Counted from the stretch's first letter, positions 37,862 to 46,906 are shown. The stretch is DNA of 64,000 bases from Micromonospora halotolerans (GCF_032108445.1 NZ_CP134876.1:5828001-5892000); one strand, 5' to 3'. Program-made: numbers and translations. The notes: a model not told the origin generated them from the letters alone.

Positions 37862-38539
37862 TCAGGAGGCCGGTGAGGGGGGCCGCTGCCCGTAGACGCT
37901 CTGGTAGCGGTCGTGCAGGGCGTCGACGTCGGCCGCCGCCATCGGCAGCGGCGGGCCGAGCGCCCGGGCCAGGTGCGCCGTGCGGGCGATGTCTTCACAC
38001 ATGACCGCGGCCTTCACGGCGGCGCGGGCGTCCCGGCCGATGGTGAACACGCCGTGGTTGCGCATGAGCACGGCCGGCGAACGGTGCCCGGCGAGGGTCG
38101 CCACGATGCCCTTGCCGATGTCGTCGCCGCCGATCAGGGCGAACGGGCCGATCGGGATCTCGCCCCCGAACTCGTCGGCCTGGGCGGTGAGGTGGCACGG
38201 GATCGACTCGCCGCGGGCCGCCCAGGCGGTCGCGTACCCGCTGTGGGTGTGCACCACCCCGCCCACCTCGGGCAGGGCGCGGTAGACGTAGGCGTGGGCG
38301 GCCGTGTCGCTCGACGGCGCGAAGTCGCCCTCGACCACGACGCCGTCCAGGTCGCACACGACCATGTTCTCCGGCGCGAGGTCGTCGTAGTCGACGCCGC
38401 TCGGCTTGATCACCATGAGGTTCTGGCCGGGCACCCGGGCCGAGACGTTCCCGGACGTCCACGCGACCAGCCGGTAGCGGGTGAGTTCGGCGTGCAGCCG
38501 GGCGACGCTCTCCCGCAGTCGCCGGATCTCGGCGCTCAC
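37862..38539 (-). CDS. araD: L-ribulose-5-phosphate 4-epimerase
   Basis: A GTG at 38539 gives 225 residues; the start overlaps the araB stop by 4 bases. Aldolase-class-II features are visible: SGNVSARV, MVIKPSGVDYDDL, the zinc-site HTHSGYATAWA and the later LMRNHGVFTIG His. It converts L-ribulose 5-phosphate to D-xylulose 5-phosphate, feeding the pentose phosphate pathway shared with xylose. Confidence 0.96.
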   Translation of the reverse strand: MSAEIRRLRESVARLHAELTRYRLVAWTSGNVSARVPGQNLMVIKPSGVDYDDLAPENMVVCDLDGVVVEGDFAPSSDTAAHAYVYRALPEVGGVVHTHSGYATAWAARGESIPCHLTAQADEFGGEIPIGPFALIGGDDIGKGIVATLAGHRSPAVLMRNHGVFTIGRDARAAVKAAVMCEDIARTAHLARALGPPLPMAAADVDALHDRYQSVYGQRPPSPAS

Positions 38540-40224
38540 GCGACCACCTCCAGCGGCGTGTCGATCTGTGCCACCGGTCGTTCGACGGCGGCGTTGCGGA
38601 TCGCGCGCAGGCGGGACATGACGTCGTTGCCACCGCGTCCGAAGTGGTCGTGCAGCGACCGGTACTCGGCGTAGAGCGCGTCGTAGGCCCGCGCCCGCTC
38701 GGGATCCGGCCGGTAGGCGTCGCGGTCCACCCGGCCCATCGCCGCCGAGGCGGCGTGGACGTCCGCATAGGCGCCGGCGGCGACCGCCGCGTGGATCGCC
38801 GAGCCCAGCGCCGGCCCCTGCGCCGAGCCGATGAGGCTCAGCGGCCGGTTGGTGACGTCGCTGTAGATCTGCATGAGCAGCGGGTTGGCGGTCAGGCCGC
38901 CGGCCACCACCAGCTCCTGGATCGGCACCCCCGCCTCGACGAACGCCTCGATGATCATGCGGGTGCCGTAGGCCGTCGACTCCAGCAGCGCCCGGTAGAC
39001 GTCCGCCGGCCGGGTGGCCAGGGTCAGCCCCAGGATGAGACCGCTCAGGTCGTGGTTGACCAGCAGGGAACGGTTGCCGTTCCACCAGTCCAGCGCGACC
39101 AGCCCGTGGGCGCCGACCGGCTGCGCCGCGGCCAGCTCGGCGAGCCGCTCGTGCGAGTCGACACCCGCCGGCGCCGCGTGGTCGACGAACCAGCCGAAGA
39201 TGTCGCCCACGCCGCTCTGACCGGCCTCGTAGCCCCAGGCGCCGGGGCTGAGTCCACCCTCGACGACGCCGCACATGCCCGGCACCTCGGCCAGCTCGGT
39301 GCCGTTGACCACGTGACAGGTCGAGGTGCCCATGATGGCGACCAGGTGGCCGGGTGCCAGCGCCCGGGCGGCGGCGGCCGTGACGTGGGCGTCGACGTTG
39401 CCGGCCGCGACCGCGATGCCCTCGGGCAGTCCGGTCCAGGCGGCGGCCTCGGCGGTGAGGACGCCGGCCCGGGCGCCGAGCGGAAGCAGCGGCCCGTCCA
39501 GCTTGGCGACGAAGTCGGCGAACCCCGGGTCGAGCGCCGCCAGGAAGTCTCGGGACGGGTAGTGCCCGTCCTGGCGGATGCCCTTGTAGCCGGCCGTGCA
39601 GATGTTGCGGGTCTCCACGCCGCAGAGCTGCCAGACGATCCAGTCGGCCGCCTCGACGAACCGCGCGGCCCGACCGTAGATTTCCGGGTCCTCGTCGAGG
39701 ATCTGCAGGCCCTTGGCGAACTGCCACTCGGCGGAGATCTTCCCGCCGTAGCGGTGGAGCCAGGGCTCGCGCCGCTCGTGCGCGAGTGCGTTGATCCGGT
39801 CGGCGTGCGGCTGCGCCGCGTGGTGCTTCCACAGCTTCACCCACGCGTGCGGCCGGCTGCGCAGCTCGGGCACCTCGCAGAGCGGGGTGCCGTCGGCCAG
39901 TGCGGGCAGGACCGTGCAGGCGGTGAAGTCCGTGGCGATCCCGATCACGCGGGCCGGGTCGATCCCCGCAGCGGCCACGGCGGCCGGCACCGCGTGCCGC
40001 AGCACGTCCCGGTAGTCCTCCGGGTCCTGCAACGCCCAGTCCGGCGGAAGCGGCGTCCCGTCCGGGAGCGTCGACTCGATCACCCCGTGCCGGTACTCGT
40101 GGACCGCGGTGCCGAGCTCCGCGCCGTCCTCGACCCGGACCACCAGTGCCCTGCCCGACAGCGTTCCGAAGTCGACCCCGACGACGTACCGGTCCCCCGG
40201 TCCGGCCACCCCGACCACCTCCAC
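38536..40224 (-). CDS. araB: L-ribulokinase
   Basis: A GTG at 40224 behind AGGTAGG gives 562 residues of the FGGY kinase family. Signatures are VVGVDFGTLSGRALVV, IATDFTACT, AGNVDAHVTAAAA and MGTSTCH, with VVAGGLTANPLLMQI near the C-terminus. It phosphorylates L-ribulose. First gene of the arabinose operon, immediately behind the promoter at 40246-40274, so it is the first target of repression there. Confidence 0.96.
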   Translation of the reverse strand: MEVVGVAGPGDRYVVGVDFGTLSGRALVVRVEDGAELGTAVHEYRHGVIESTLPDGTPLPPDWALQDPEDYRDVLRHAVPAAVAAAGIDPARVIGIATDFTACTVLPALADGTPLCEVPELRSRPHAWVKLWKHHAAQPHADRINALAHERREPWLHRYGGKISAEWQFAKGLQILDEDPEIYGRAARFVEAADWIVWQLCGVETRNICTAGYKGIRQDGHYPSRDFLAALDPGFADFVAKLDGPLLPLGARAGVLTAEAAAWTGLPEGIAVAAGNVDAHVTAAAARALAPGHLVAIMGTSTCHVVNGTELAEVPGMCGVVEGGLSPGAWGYEAGQSGVGDIFGWFVDHAAPAGVDSHERLAELAAAQPVGAHGLVALDWWNGNRSLLVNHDLSGLILGLTLATRPADVYRALLESTAYGTRMIIEAFVEAGVPIQELVVAGGLTANPLLMQIYSDVTNRPLSLIGSAQGPALGSAIHAAVAAGAYADVHAASAAMGRVDRDAYRPDPERARAYDALYAEYRSLHDHFGRGGNDVMSRLRAIRNAAVERPVAQIDTPLEVVA

Positions 40225-40245
40225 CTACCTGTGCCGTGGCCCACA

Positions 40246-40274
40246 TTGTTAACGCTCACATCAGGGTCGGTCAA
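40246..40274 (-). promoter_or_regulatory. araB promoter with overlapping LacI-type operator
   Basis: Minus-strand TTGACC (40274-40269) and TAACAA (40251-40246) are 17 bases apart. The 14-base dyad TGTGAGCG-TTAACA (bases 40260-40247) covers the -10 and half the spacer, an ideal repressor position. Expected start is near 40239, giving a leader of about 15 bases. Confidence 0.75.
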
Positions 40275-40416
40275 GATGTCCATGCAACAGTCCGGTAACC
40301 GCCGGAGCCACTGTGGAGACGTGCGGCGAGCGCGGGCAGCGCGGGTCGACGAGCGCGAGGGCCATCCGCGGCGAACACCACGGACCGGGCGGTCGTCCGC
40401 CGCCGGAGTCAGGCGC

Positions 40417-40430
40417 TGTTAACGGTCACA
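40417..40430. promoter_or_regulatory. Second arabinose operator
   Basis: TGTTAACGGTCACA differs by one base from the TGTTAACGCTCACA site at 40247-40260. The centres are 170 bases apart, about 16 helical turns, which would allow looping. The remaining bases between 40275 and 40460 show no gene. Confidence 0.65.
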
Positions 40431-40460
40431 GGCGCGCCCTCGCGGACGCACCGCGACCGG

Positions 40461-41462
40461 TCAGGCCGGTGGGCGGGCGACGCTCTGCCGGGAGATCAGG
40501 GTCGGTGCGATGGTCTGCCGCAACTCACCCACCGCACCGGACTCGATCTGCGCCAGCAACAGGTCCAGACTGGCCCGCGCCACCGCGTCGAAGTCCGGCC
40601 GCACGGTGGTCAGCGGCGGGATGAAGTACGCCGCCTCCGGCACGTCGTCGAAGCCCACCACGCTGATCTCGTCCGGCACCCGGCGGCCGTGCTCGTGCAG
40701 CGCCCGCAGCACGCCCAGTGCCAGGTGGTCGTTGGCGGTGAAGATGGCGGTCACCTCGGGCATCCGCGCCAGCATCTGCCCGCACCGGTAGCCCGACGCC
40801 GCCGACCAGTCCCCCGGCACCAGCGGCGGCACCTCGGCGCCGGCCGCCCGCAGTGCGTCCCGCCACCCCTCGATGCGCCCGGCGCTGTCGAACCAGTCGG
40901 CCGGCCCCGAGACGTGCCAGACCGTCCGGTGGCCCGCGTCCAGCAGGTGCTGCGTCGCCGCCCGCGCACCGGCCACCTGGTCCACCGTCACCAGCGGCAC
41001 CGGCCGGCGCGGATCACCGTCGACGGTCACCAGCGGCACGTCCTTGGGCAGGTGTTCCAGCGCCTCCCCGGCCGACTCCACCGGCGCGATCACCACGATC
41101 CCCGCCACCCGGTGCGCCAGGTGCCGCTCCACGGCCTCCGAGATGGAGACCTGGTCGAGGTTCCGCACACTGCCCACGGTGACCGCGAAGCCCTCCTCGG
41201 CGGCGGTCTGCTCCAGCGCCGCCAGCAGCGACGCCGGGCCGTACAACGTGGTGTTCTGGGCGACCACCCCGATCACCTGGGACCGGCCGGTCACCAGGGC
41301 GCGAGCCGCGCGGTTGGGCCGGTAGCCCAACTCCACGATCGCCGCCTGCACCCGCAGGCGCGTCTGCTCGCGCACGTTCGGGTGCCCGTTCAGCACCCGG
41401 GACACGGTCTGGTGGGAAACCCCCGCGAGCCGGGCCACATCCGTCATCGCGGGACCACGCAC
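40461..41462 (-). CDS. LacI-family regulator of the arabinose operon (AraR-like)
   Basis: I prefer GTG 41462, about 9 bases after GGAAGGG; GTG 41471 or ATG 41438 are alternatives. The product is 333 residues. The HTH is MTDVARLAGVSHQTVSRVLNGH, hinge RAARALVTGRS, sensor domain with IFTANDHLALGVLRAL and VVGFDDVPEAAYFIPPLTTVRPDF. It is encoded just upstream of the araB promoter in the same orientation with two matching operators in between. Repression relieved by arabinose or a derivative is the expected behaviour. Confidence 0.88.
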   Translation of the reverse strand: MRGPAMTDVARLAGVSHQTVSRVLNGHPNVREQTRLRVQAAIVELGYRPNRAARALVTGRSQVIGVVAQNTTLYGPASLLAALEQTAAEEGFAVTVGSVRNLDQVSISEAVERHLAHRVAGIVVIAPVESAGEALEHLPKDVPLVTVDGDPRRPVPLVTVDQVAGARAATQHLLDAGHRTVWHVSGPADWFDSAGRIEGWRDALRAAGAEVPPLVPGDWSAASGYRCGQMLARMPEVTAIFTANDHLALGVLRALHEHGRRVPDEISVVGFDDVPEAAYFIPPLTTVRPDFDAVARASLDLLLAQIESGAVGELRQTIAPTLISRQSVARPPA

Positions 41463-41572
41463 GGCACTCACCCTTCCCCACGGGCCTTTGACCGCCACGC
41501 CCCGGCAGCCCCGGCACGGCACCGGGCCCACCCGTCGCGAAACCAGCGTCAGTGTACGCCCCGGCGCACGCC

Positions 41573-41606
41573 GTCCCGGCGAGGCGCAGACGCGCCCCGC
41601 CGGGAC
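41573..41606 (-). terminator. Hairpin downstream of the multicopper oxidase gene
   Basis: GTCCCGGCG (41573-41581) pairs with CGCCGGGAC (41598-41606); the interior can pair further around AGA. It lies about 60 bases past the oxidase stop and upstream of the AraR-like gene. Confidence 0.5.
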
Positions 41607-41668
41607 CGGGCGGCCCGGGCCGGACCTCGTCCGGGGATGGAGGACGTGACCGGCCGCGCGGCGGAGGA

Positions 41669-43408
41669 TCACGAGTACATCAGGTGCAGGGTCATCCCGG
41701 CGTCGGCGTGCGCCAGGTTGTGGCAGTGGTTGGCCCACATGCCGGGGTTGTCGGCGCGGAACGCCACCCGCCAGACCTCGCCGGGGCGTACGTCGAAGGA
41801 GTCCAGCCACAACGGGCTTCCGGTCGCCGGCCGGCCGTCGCGGGACAGCACCAGGACGTGATGGCCGTGCAGGTGCCACGGGTGCACGCTCTGGGACCGG
41901 TTCACGATGGTGAACTCGACGGTGTCGCCGAAGCGGACGACCTGGGGCGGGATATCCGGGTCGGCCGCGCCGTTCACGGTGTGGGCGTAGCGCGGGAGCA
42001 GCCCGTGCAGGTCGAGACCGCGGTCGAGCACGAGGGTGAACGTCCGGTCGAAGCGGGACCACGGCACCGGGGCGCGCGCGCCGTAGCCGAGCGGATCCAG
42101 CACCGGCCACCCACCGGTCGCCGTCGACACCGGTCCGGTCGAGTAGACGGCCCGGCCGTCGACGAACAGCGCCACCGGCGTGGCGGGCGCGGCGAACACC
42201 AGGTCGTAGCGTCCCCCGGCCGGGATGAGCACGGCGGTGTCCACGATAGACGCCGGGCCCCGCAGGTCGGCGCCGTCGATCGCGGCGACCCGGAACGGTG
42301 TGCCGGCCAGGGCGTACCGGTGGGTCGTGCTGTCGGTGTTGATCAACCGTAGCCGCACGGGCGTTCCCGCCCCGACCGGCTCGGTTCTCGGCTCCGGCAG
42401 CGGACGGCCGGAGAGGGTGTGCACCGGCACCGTGACGTCGACGCCGGTCACCGGCGCCGGGCGCACCACGAGGACGCCGTAGAGCCCCATCCGCACGCCG
42501 AGGTCGGACACCGCGTGCGTGTGGTACCAGTAGGTCCCGGCCTGGTCGGCGCGGAACCGGTAGACGAACTCCTGTCCCGGCAGCACCGCCGCCTGCGTGA
42601 TGCCGGGCACCCCGTCCTGGCTGTTCGGCACGTCGTACCCGTGCCAGTGCAGCGTGACGCCGCGCGCGATGTCCCGGTTCCGCAGCGTCACCTCCAGGAC
42701 GTCGCCGACGGCGGCGGTCAGCTCCGGCCCGGGAACCTGCCCGTCGAACGCCCACGCCGCGACGTCACGGCCGCTCACGCGCACCGTCGCCGTCCCGGCC
42801 GTCAGGGTGAACCGCCTGGTCGGCTCCCCCACGCTCCGCGCCTCCCCCGGTCCGTGGTCATGGGGTACGGCGGGAGCGGCGGCCGGGGCGACGGCCAGCC
42901 CCGTCCCGGTCAGCAGCGCCGCGATCGCCACCACGAGAGCCACCCGGGAGACCGTCCGGGACGGGGGCGCACCGAGGAAGCGCCACGAGACCGCGGTCGC
43001 CGTGACCACCCCGGCGACCGCGAGCAGCCCCGCGCCCGCCGACGCCGGATAGCCGTGCAGGACCGTCACGAGCAGAGCGGCGCTGTCGGCGTACCCGGCG
43101 AACAGGAGCGGGACCGCGACGGCGCGGATGTCGCCCGGGGCCCGCAGCAGCCGCGGCCCGGCGACGACCACGGCCGCGAGCGACAGCGGCGCGGCGATGA
43201 GGACCTTCTCGGCCGCGAACCACCAGCCGGCGCGGGCGAGCGCGGTGATCGTGACGGCGCGGGCGAGCGTGGCGAGCAGCGCGAGGGCCGCCAGGCCGAG
43301 GGCGAGCGGGCGGCGCCGGGCGGCCGACGCGGCGCCGCCGCCCAGCCACCCGGCGGCCGCGAGGACCGCGATCACGAGGTCGGCCGCGAGCAGCGAACCG
43401 ACGGTCAT
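41669..43408 (-). CDS. Membrane-anchored multicopper oxidase
   Basis: 579 residues in two parts. Residues 1 to about 185 hold five or six hydrophobic helices. Residues about 195-579 form a cupredoxin oxidase with all four copper motifs: HWHG, YWYHTHAV, HPWHLHGHH and HCHNLAHADAGM. The last Met is the type 1 axial ligand. The membrane part would anchor the oxidase on the outer face of the membrane. Such enzymes oxidise phenols, metals (Cu, Mn, Fe) or bilirubin-like compounds with oxygen as acceptor. The stop of the downstream-facing partner membrane gene overlaps its start by 4 bases, so the two are co-translated. Confidence 0.9.
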   Translation of the reverse strand: MTVGSLLAADLVIAVLAAAGWLGGGAASAARRRPLALGLAALALLATLARAVTITALARAGWWFAAEKVLIAAPLSLAAVVVAGPRLLRAPGDIRAVAVPLLFAGYADSAALLVTVLHGYPASAGAGLLAVAGVVTATAVSWRFLGAPPSRTVSRVALVVAIAALLTGTGLAVAPAAAPAVPHDHGPGEARSVGEPTRRFTLTAGTATVRVSGRDVAAWAFDGQVPGPELTAAVGDVLEVTLRNRDIARGVTLHWHGYDVPNSQDGVPGITQAAVLPGQEFVYRFRADQAGTYWYHTHAVSDLGVRMGLYGVLVVRPAPVTGVDVTVPVHTLSGRPLPEPRTEPVGAGTPVRLRLINTDSTTHRYALAGTPFRVAAIDGADLRGPASIVDTAVLIPAGGRYDLVFAAPATPVALFVDGRAVYSTGPVSTATGGWPVLDPLGYGARAPVPWSRFDRTFTLVLDRGLDLHGLLPRYAHTVNGAADPDIPPQVVRFGDTVEFTIVNRSQSVHPWHLHGHHVLVLSRDGRPATGSPLWLDSFDVRPGEVWRVAFRADNPGMWANHCHNLAHADAGMTLHLMYS

Positions 43409-43857
43409 GCCGGCTCTCCTTCCCGCACGGCCACCGGGGCGACGTCGACCGGCGCCGGACGGCCCAGCCTCCGCGCCGCCCGGACCACGTTGACCACGAC
43501 GTGCACCGCGACGATCCCGTTGACGGCGTGCAGCCCGGCGACGGTCAGGCCGAACGGCGTGCTGACGCCCCCGGCGTCGGTCATTCCGTTGGCCAGCCCG
43601 GCGATGAGCGCCTGCAGGATGACGAGGCCGAGCGGCAGGACCGTCAGTCCGATGAGCCGGCCCGGCGCCCGCGCCAGCGCGGCGAACAGGATGGTGAGCA
43701 GGTTGAGCACCGGGATGACCGCCATCCCGGTGGCGCTGTGCAGCGCGTAGGCGCCCTCTCCCCCGGGTTTCGTGAACGCGCCCACGGCGGCGAACACGAA
43801 CTGCAGGGCGAACGCGGCGAGCAACAGGCTGCTGGTGATGACGAAGGCCTTGCGCAT
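43405..43857 (-). CDS. Small membrane protein coupled to the multicopper oxidase (DUF6220-like)
   Basis: 150 residues with four hydrophobic helices (about 5-27, 45-64, 70-90, 107-128). HSATGMAVIPVLN and LHAVNGIVAVHVVVNVVR place paired His residues inside helices, a possible metal or heme site. Overlaps the oxidase start by 4 bases. I think it belongs to the DUF6220 family of unknown function; a role as electron-transfer or assembly partner of the oxidase is a guess from coupling. Confidence 0.7.
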   Translation of the reverse strand: MRKAFVITSSLLLAAFALQFVFAAVGAFTKPGGEGAYALHSATGMAVIPVLNLLTILFAALARAPGRLIGLTVLPLGLVILQALIAGLANGMTDAGGVSTPFGLTVAGLHAVNGIVAVHVVVNVVRAARRLGRPAPVDVAPVAVREGEPA

Positions 43858-43868
43858 GGTGATCTCCC

Positions 43869-44858
43869 CTAGAGACGAGCCGAGGTCAGTGCCCGGGCGA
43901 CGTGATCGGTGGCGGTGATCGCGCCGTACGCGACCAGCCGCACGAGGTCGGCGTCGCCCGGATGCGACAGCCGCCAGAGGGCGACGTCGCCCACGCTGAT
44001 CGCGCTGGGCGCGAACGCCGCGAGCAGCGCGATCCGCGTCCCGACACGGTCCGCCCCGGGCACGTCCCGGACCAGGTCGACGGCCCAGTCGGCGGGCCGG
44101 TCCGGGAACCGTCCGTCCTCCCAGCGCACGGTCGCCGCGACGGTCTGGCGGGCCACGTCCCCCAGCAGCTCCCCACCGCGCAGGGCGGCGTTCCGCAGCG
44201 ACGCGTACGCCACGCCGACCGGGCTGTCCCCGGCCCAGGCCGGTGGCGCCGCCGAGCCGGCGTCGACGAGCGGGAGCCCCCGGCCGGGCTCCCGCCCCGC
44301 GCGGGCCGTCCGGGCGTAGAGCCGGCCACCCACCGAGCGCACCACGGGGGACCGCTGCAGTCCGCCGGGCAGCAGATCCGGATCGAGCAGCGCCGACACG
44401 ACCCGGTTGATGAAGTGGAAGGCGAGCAGGGTGCCGGTGAGCTCCGGGCCGTACCGGCCGGTCCAGTCGGCCGCCGCCGGGTTGCGGCTGGCCTCGGCCC
44501 AGCGGGCGAGCGCGGCGTGGCCGGGCTCCGGCGGCGTCCCGCCCCGGGCGATGACCTCGGCCAGCGTGTGCTCGCCCAGCGCGTGCAGCAGCATCACGTG
44601 TGCGTCCACGCAGAACCGGCAGCGGTTCGCCCGGGACACCGCCGACGCCACCAGCTCACGGTCGACCCGGGACGCGTCGCCGGCGAGCAGGGCCTCGCGC
44701 ATCAGCGCCCAGGTCGCGGCCAGCAGCTCCGGCACGACCGACAGCGCCTGGAAGGTGGGCACCGGCCCGAGGAACTCGTCCCGCAGCTGGCGGTAGACCT
44801 CCGCGGTGAGACCCGTCGCGGCCGACGCCTTCTCGGGGGTGAAGAAGCGGTATGTCAT
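43869..44858 (-). CDS. Carboxymuconolactone decarboxylase / AhpD-like protein
   Basis: An ATG at 44858 gives 329 residues. The CMD core carries the redox motif Cys80-x-x-Cys83 with His87 (ANRCRFCVDAHVMLL), as in AhpD-type peroxidases. The chain is about twice the usual CMD size and contains a second, motif-poor CMD-like half (about 185-320). A cytoplasmic peroxide-reducing role is likely. It is 11 bases upstream of the small membrane gene, so the three genes (CMD, membrane, multicopper oxidase) probably form an operon dealing with oxidative or metal stress. Divergent from the histidine kinase. Confidence 0.82.
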   Translation of the reverse strand: MTYRFFTPEKASAATGLTAEVYRQLRDEFLGPVPTFQALSVVPELLAATWALMREALLAGDASRVDRELVASAVSRANRCRFCVDAHVMLLHALGEHTLAEVIARGGTPPEPGHAALARWAEASRNPAAADWTGRYGPELTGTLLAFHFINRVVSALLDPDLLPGGLQRSPVVRSVGGRLYARTARAGREPGRGLPLVDAGSAAPPAWAGDSPVGVAYASLRNAALRGGELLGDVARQTVAATVRWEDGRFPDRPADWAVDLVRDVPGADRVGTRIALLAAFAPSAISVGDVALWRLSHPGDADLVRLVAYGAITATDHVARALTSARL

Positions 44859-45002
44859 GCGTTCGATGCTTGTCCCGGCGGCCCGGGAAAGCGTCGTGCC
44901 GCCGCAGGCACTTGCCCGGCCGCCGATACCACGTCCGCGGTACGCCCCGCCTACCACGGAAGCGGGATGCTCCCCCGCGGACCGCCGTTCTACAGTTCGA
45001 CC

Positions 45003-46190
45003 ATGCGCCGCGACCTGCCTTACGCCCTCAGCGGCCTCGCCCTCGGTGCCCTCCTGCTCGGCAACGCCGCGCTCGCGCCGGACGCCGCGACGGTGGGGGT
45101 GGCCGACGTCGCCCTGGTCCTGGTCATGGCGGCGGCCCTGGCGGTGTGCCGGCGGCACCCCGTGGTGGCGGTGAGCCTGGTGACCGCCAGCATGCTGGCC
45201 CTCCACGTCCGGGTCCATTCCGGGGTGTCCGCGGCGTTCCCCGTCCTCGGCGTCGTCTACGTCGCCGCCTGGCGGGGGAACCGGTCGGTCGCCGCCCTGG
45301 CCAGCCTCGTCTTCCTCGGCGGCTTCCTGGCCCGCGACGTCTCGGTCGCGCCCGCCGGCCGGCCCGGCCAGCTCATCGCCGAGCGGACCGCCCTGCTGCT
45401 GGGCTGGTTCGTCGCGGCCAACGTCGCCGGGCTCGTCGCACGGCAACGCCGGGCGTACCTGGAACAGGTCGAGCAGCGGGCCGTCGAGGCGGAACGCACC
45501 CGCGAGGAGATGGCGTTGCGCCGCGCCGGGGAGGAGCGCCTGCGCATCGCCCGCGATCTGCACGACACGCTGACCCACAACATCTCCGTGATCAAGGTGC
45601 AGGCCGGGATCGCCGTGCACCTGGCCCGCAAGCACGGCGAGGAACCGTCGGCCACCCTGCTGGCGATCCAGGAGGCCAGCAGCGCCGCGATGCGGGAACT
45701 GCGGGCGACACTGGACGTCCTGCGCGCACCGTCGGACGGGGACCCCGTCGGGCTGGCCCGGGTGGGCGAGCTCGCCCAGCGGACCCGCGCGGCCGGCGTA
45801 CCGGTGCGGTTGACCGTCACCGGCCAGCCCGGGGAACTGCCCGCCGAGGTCGACCAGGCGGGGTATCGCGTCGTCCAGGAGGCCCTGACCAACGTGGCCC
45901 GCCACGCCGGCCCGGCCAGCGCCGAGATCCACGTCGAGTACGCCCCGGCGCAGCTGACCGTCTCGGTGACCGACGACGGTCAGGCGTCGCCGGTCCGGCC
46001 GGTGACACCGGGGGTGGGCCTGAGCGGCATGCGGGAGCGGGTCACCGGGCTGGGCGGCACGCTGCAAGCCGCCGCCCGCGACGGCGGCGGGTTCGCGGTA
46101 CGGGCCACCTTCCCGCTGGGCGGACCGGTCCCGCCGGCCCGGTCCGCCACGGATCGTGGCGGCTCCGACCGGAGCGGGCAGCCGGCATGA
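45003..46190 (+). CDS. Two-component sensor histidine kinase (NarL/DesK-type)
   Basis: 395 residues. Five or six membrane helices occupy residues 8-145 with almost no extracytoplasmic domain, so the signal is probably sensed in the membrane. A short coiled coil (150-178) leads to the HisKA_3 dimerisation box RIARDLHDTLTHNISVIK with phospho-acceptor His187. The ATPase domain has NVARHAGPA (N box) and GVGLSGMRERV (G box). TACAGT at 44988-44993 may be the -10. The stop overlaps the regulator start by 4 bases. Confidence 0.92.
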   Translation: MRRDLPYALSGLALGALLLGNAALAPDAATVGVADVALVLVMAAALAVCRRHPVVAVSLVTASMLALHVRVHSGVSAAFPVLGVVYVAAWRGNRSVAALASLVFLGGFLARDVSVAPAGRPGQLIAERTALLLGWFVAANVAGLVARQRRAYLEQVEQRAVEAERTREEMALRRAGEERLRIARDLHDTLTHNISVIKVQAGIAVHLARKHGEEPSATLLAIQEASSAAMRELRATLDVLRAPSDGDPVGLARVGELAQRTRAAGVPVRLTVTGQPGELPAEVDQAGYRVVQEALTNVARHAGPASAEIHVEYAPAQLTVSVTDDGQASPVRPVTPGVGLSGMRERVTGLGGTLQAAARDGGGFAVRATFPLGGPVPPARSATDRGGSDRSGQPA

Positions 46191-46238
46191 CCGAGCGCCC
46201 CCGCGCGGTGCCATCGGCCCGGTCCGGCACGGATCGTG
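46136..46238 (+). repeat. 23-base direct repeat across the kinase/regulator junction
   Basis: Bases 46136-46158 and 46216-46238 are identical except for one position (GGCCCGGTCCGNCACGGATC then GTG). They encode ARSATDR at the kinase C-terminus and ARSGTDR at the regulator N-terminus, both outside the conserved domains. Confidence 0.7.
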
Positions 46239-46906
46239 AGGGCACGATCCGGGTCCTGCTCGCCGACGACCAGGCCCTGATGCGCGCCGGCTTCCGGGCG
46301 CTGCTCGACGCCGAGGAGGGTCTGGAGGTCGTCGGCGAGGCCGCCGACGGCGCTTCGGCCGTCCACCTGGCCCGGCGCCTGCGGCCCGACGTCGTGTTGA
46401 TGGACGTGCAGATGCCGGGGCTCGACGGCATCGAAGCCACCCGGCGCCTCGCCGCCGACCCCGACCTCACCGCGGTCCGCGTCCTCATCCTCACCAACTA
46501 CGGGCTCGACTCCTACGTCTTCGCCGCCCTGCGCGCGGGCGCCAGCGGGTTCCTGCTCAAGGACGCCGACCCCGCCGACCTGCTGCAGGCCGTCGGCGTC
46601 GTGGCCCGCGGAGACGCGCTGCTCGCCCCGGCGGTCACGCGTTCGCTGATCAGCGAGTTCGTGGCCGGTCCCCGTCCGGCCGACCCGGCGGCCGGACGCG
46701 ACGTGCTGACCGCCCGGGAGCAGGAGGTCGTCGCGCTCGTCGCCCGAGGGCTGAGTAACGACGAGATCGCCGAGGGCATGGTGATCAGCCCGTTGACCGC
46801 CAAGACCCACGTCAATCGGGCGATGACCAAGCTGCACTGCCGCGACCGCGCCCAGCTGGTCGTGTGGGCGTACGAGTCGGGGCTCGTCGCGCCGCGGCGG
46901 CGGTGA
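46187..46906 (+). CDS. LuxR/NarL-type response regulator
   Basis: 239 residues. Receiver domain: acidic pair Asp27-Asp28 in LLADDQ, phospho-acceptor Asp73 in VLMDVQMPG, and Lys in FLLKDAD. The C-terminal HTH (LTAREQEVVALVARGLSNDEIAEGM...TAKTHVNRAM) binds DNA. The ATG overlaps the kinase stop (ATGA). The first about 20 residues are a non-conserved extension that contains one copy of a short repeat shared with the kinase tail. Targets are unknown; the divergent CMD/oxidase operon is the nearest candidate. Confidence 0.93.
   Translation: MTERPRAVPSARSGTDREGTIRVLLADDQALMRAGFRALLDAEEGLEVVGEAADGASAVHLARRLRPDVVLMDVQMPGLDGIEATRRLAADPDLTAVRVLILTNYGLDSYVFAALRAGASGFLLKDADPADLLQAVGVVARGDALLAPAVTRSLISEFVAGPRPADPAAGRDVLTAREQEVVALVARGLSNDEIAEGMVISPLTAKTHVNRAMTKLHCRDRAQLVVWAYESGLVAPRRR

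Noticed and set aside
46136..46238. The direct repeat as target-site duplication of a mobile element
   Set aside because: The 57 bases between the copies are coding sequence of the two genes and contain no element.
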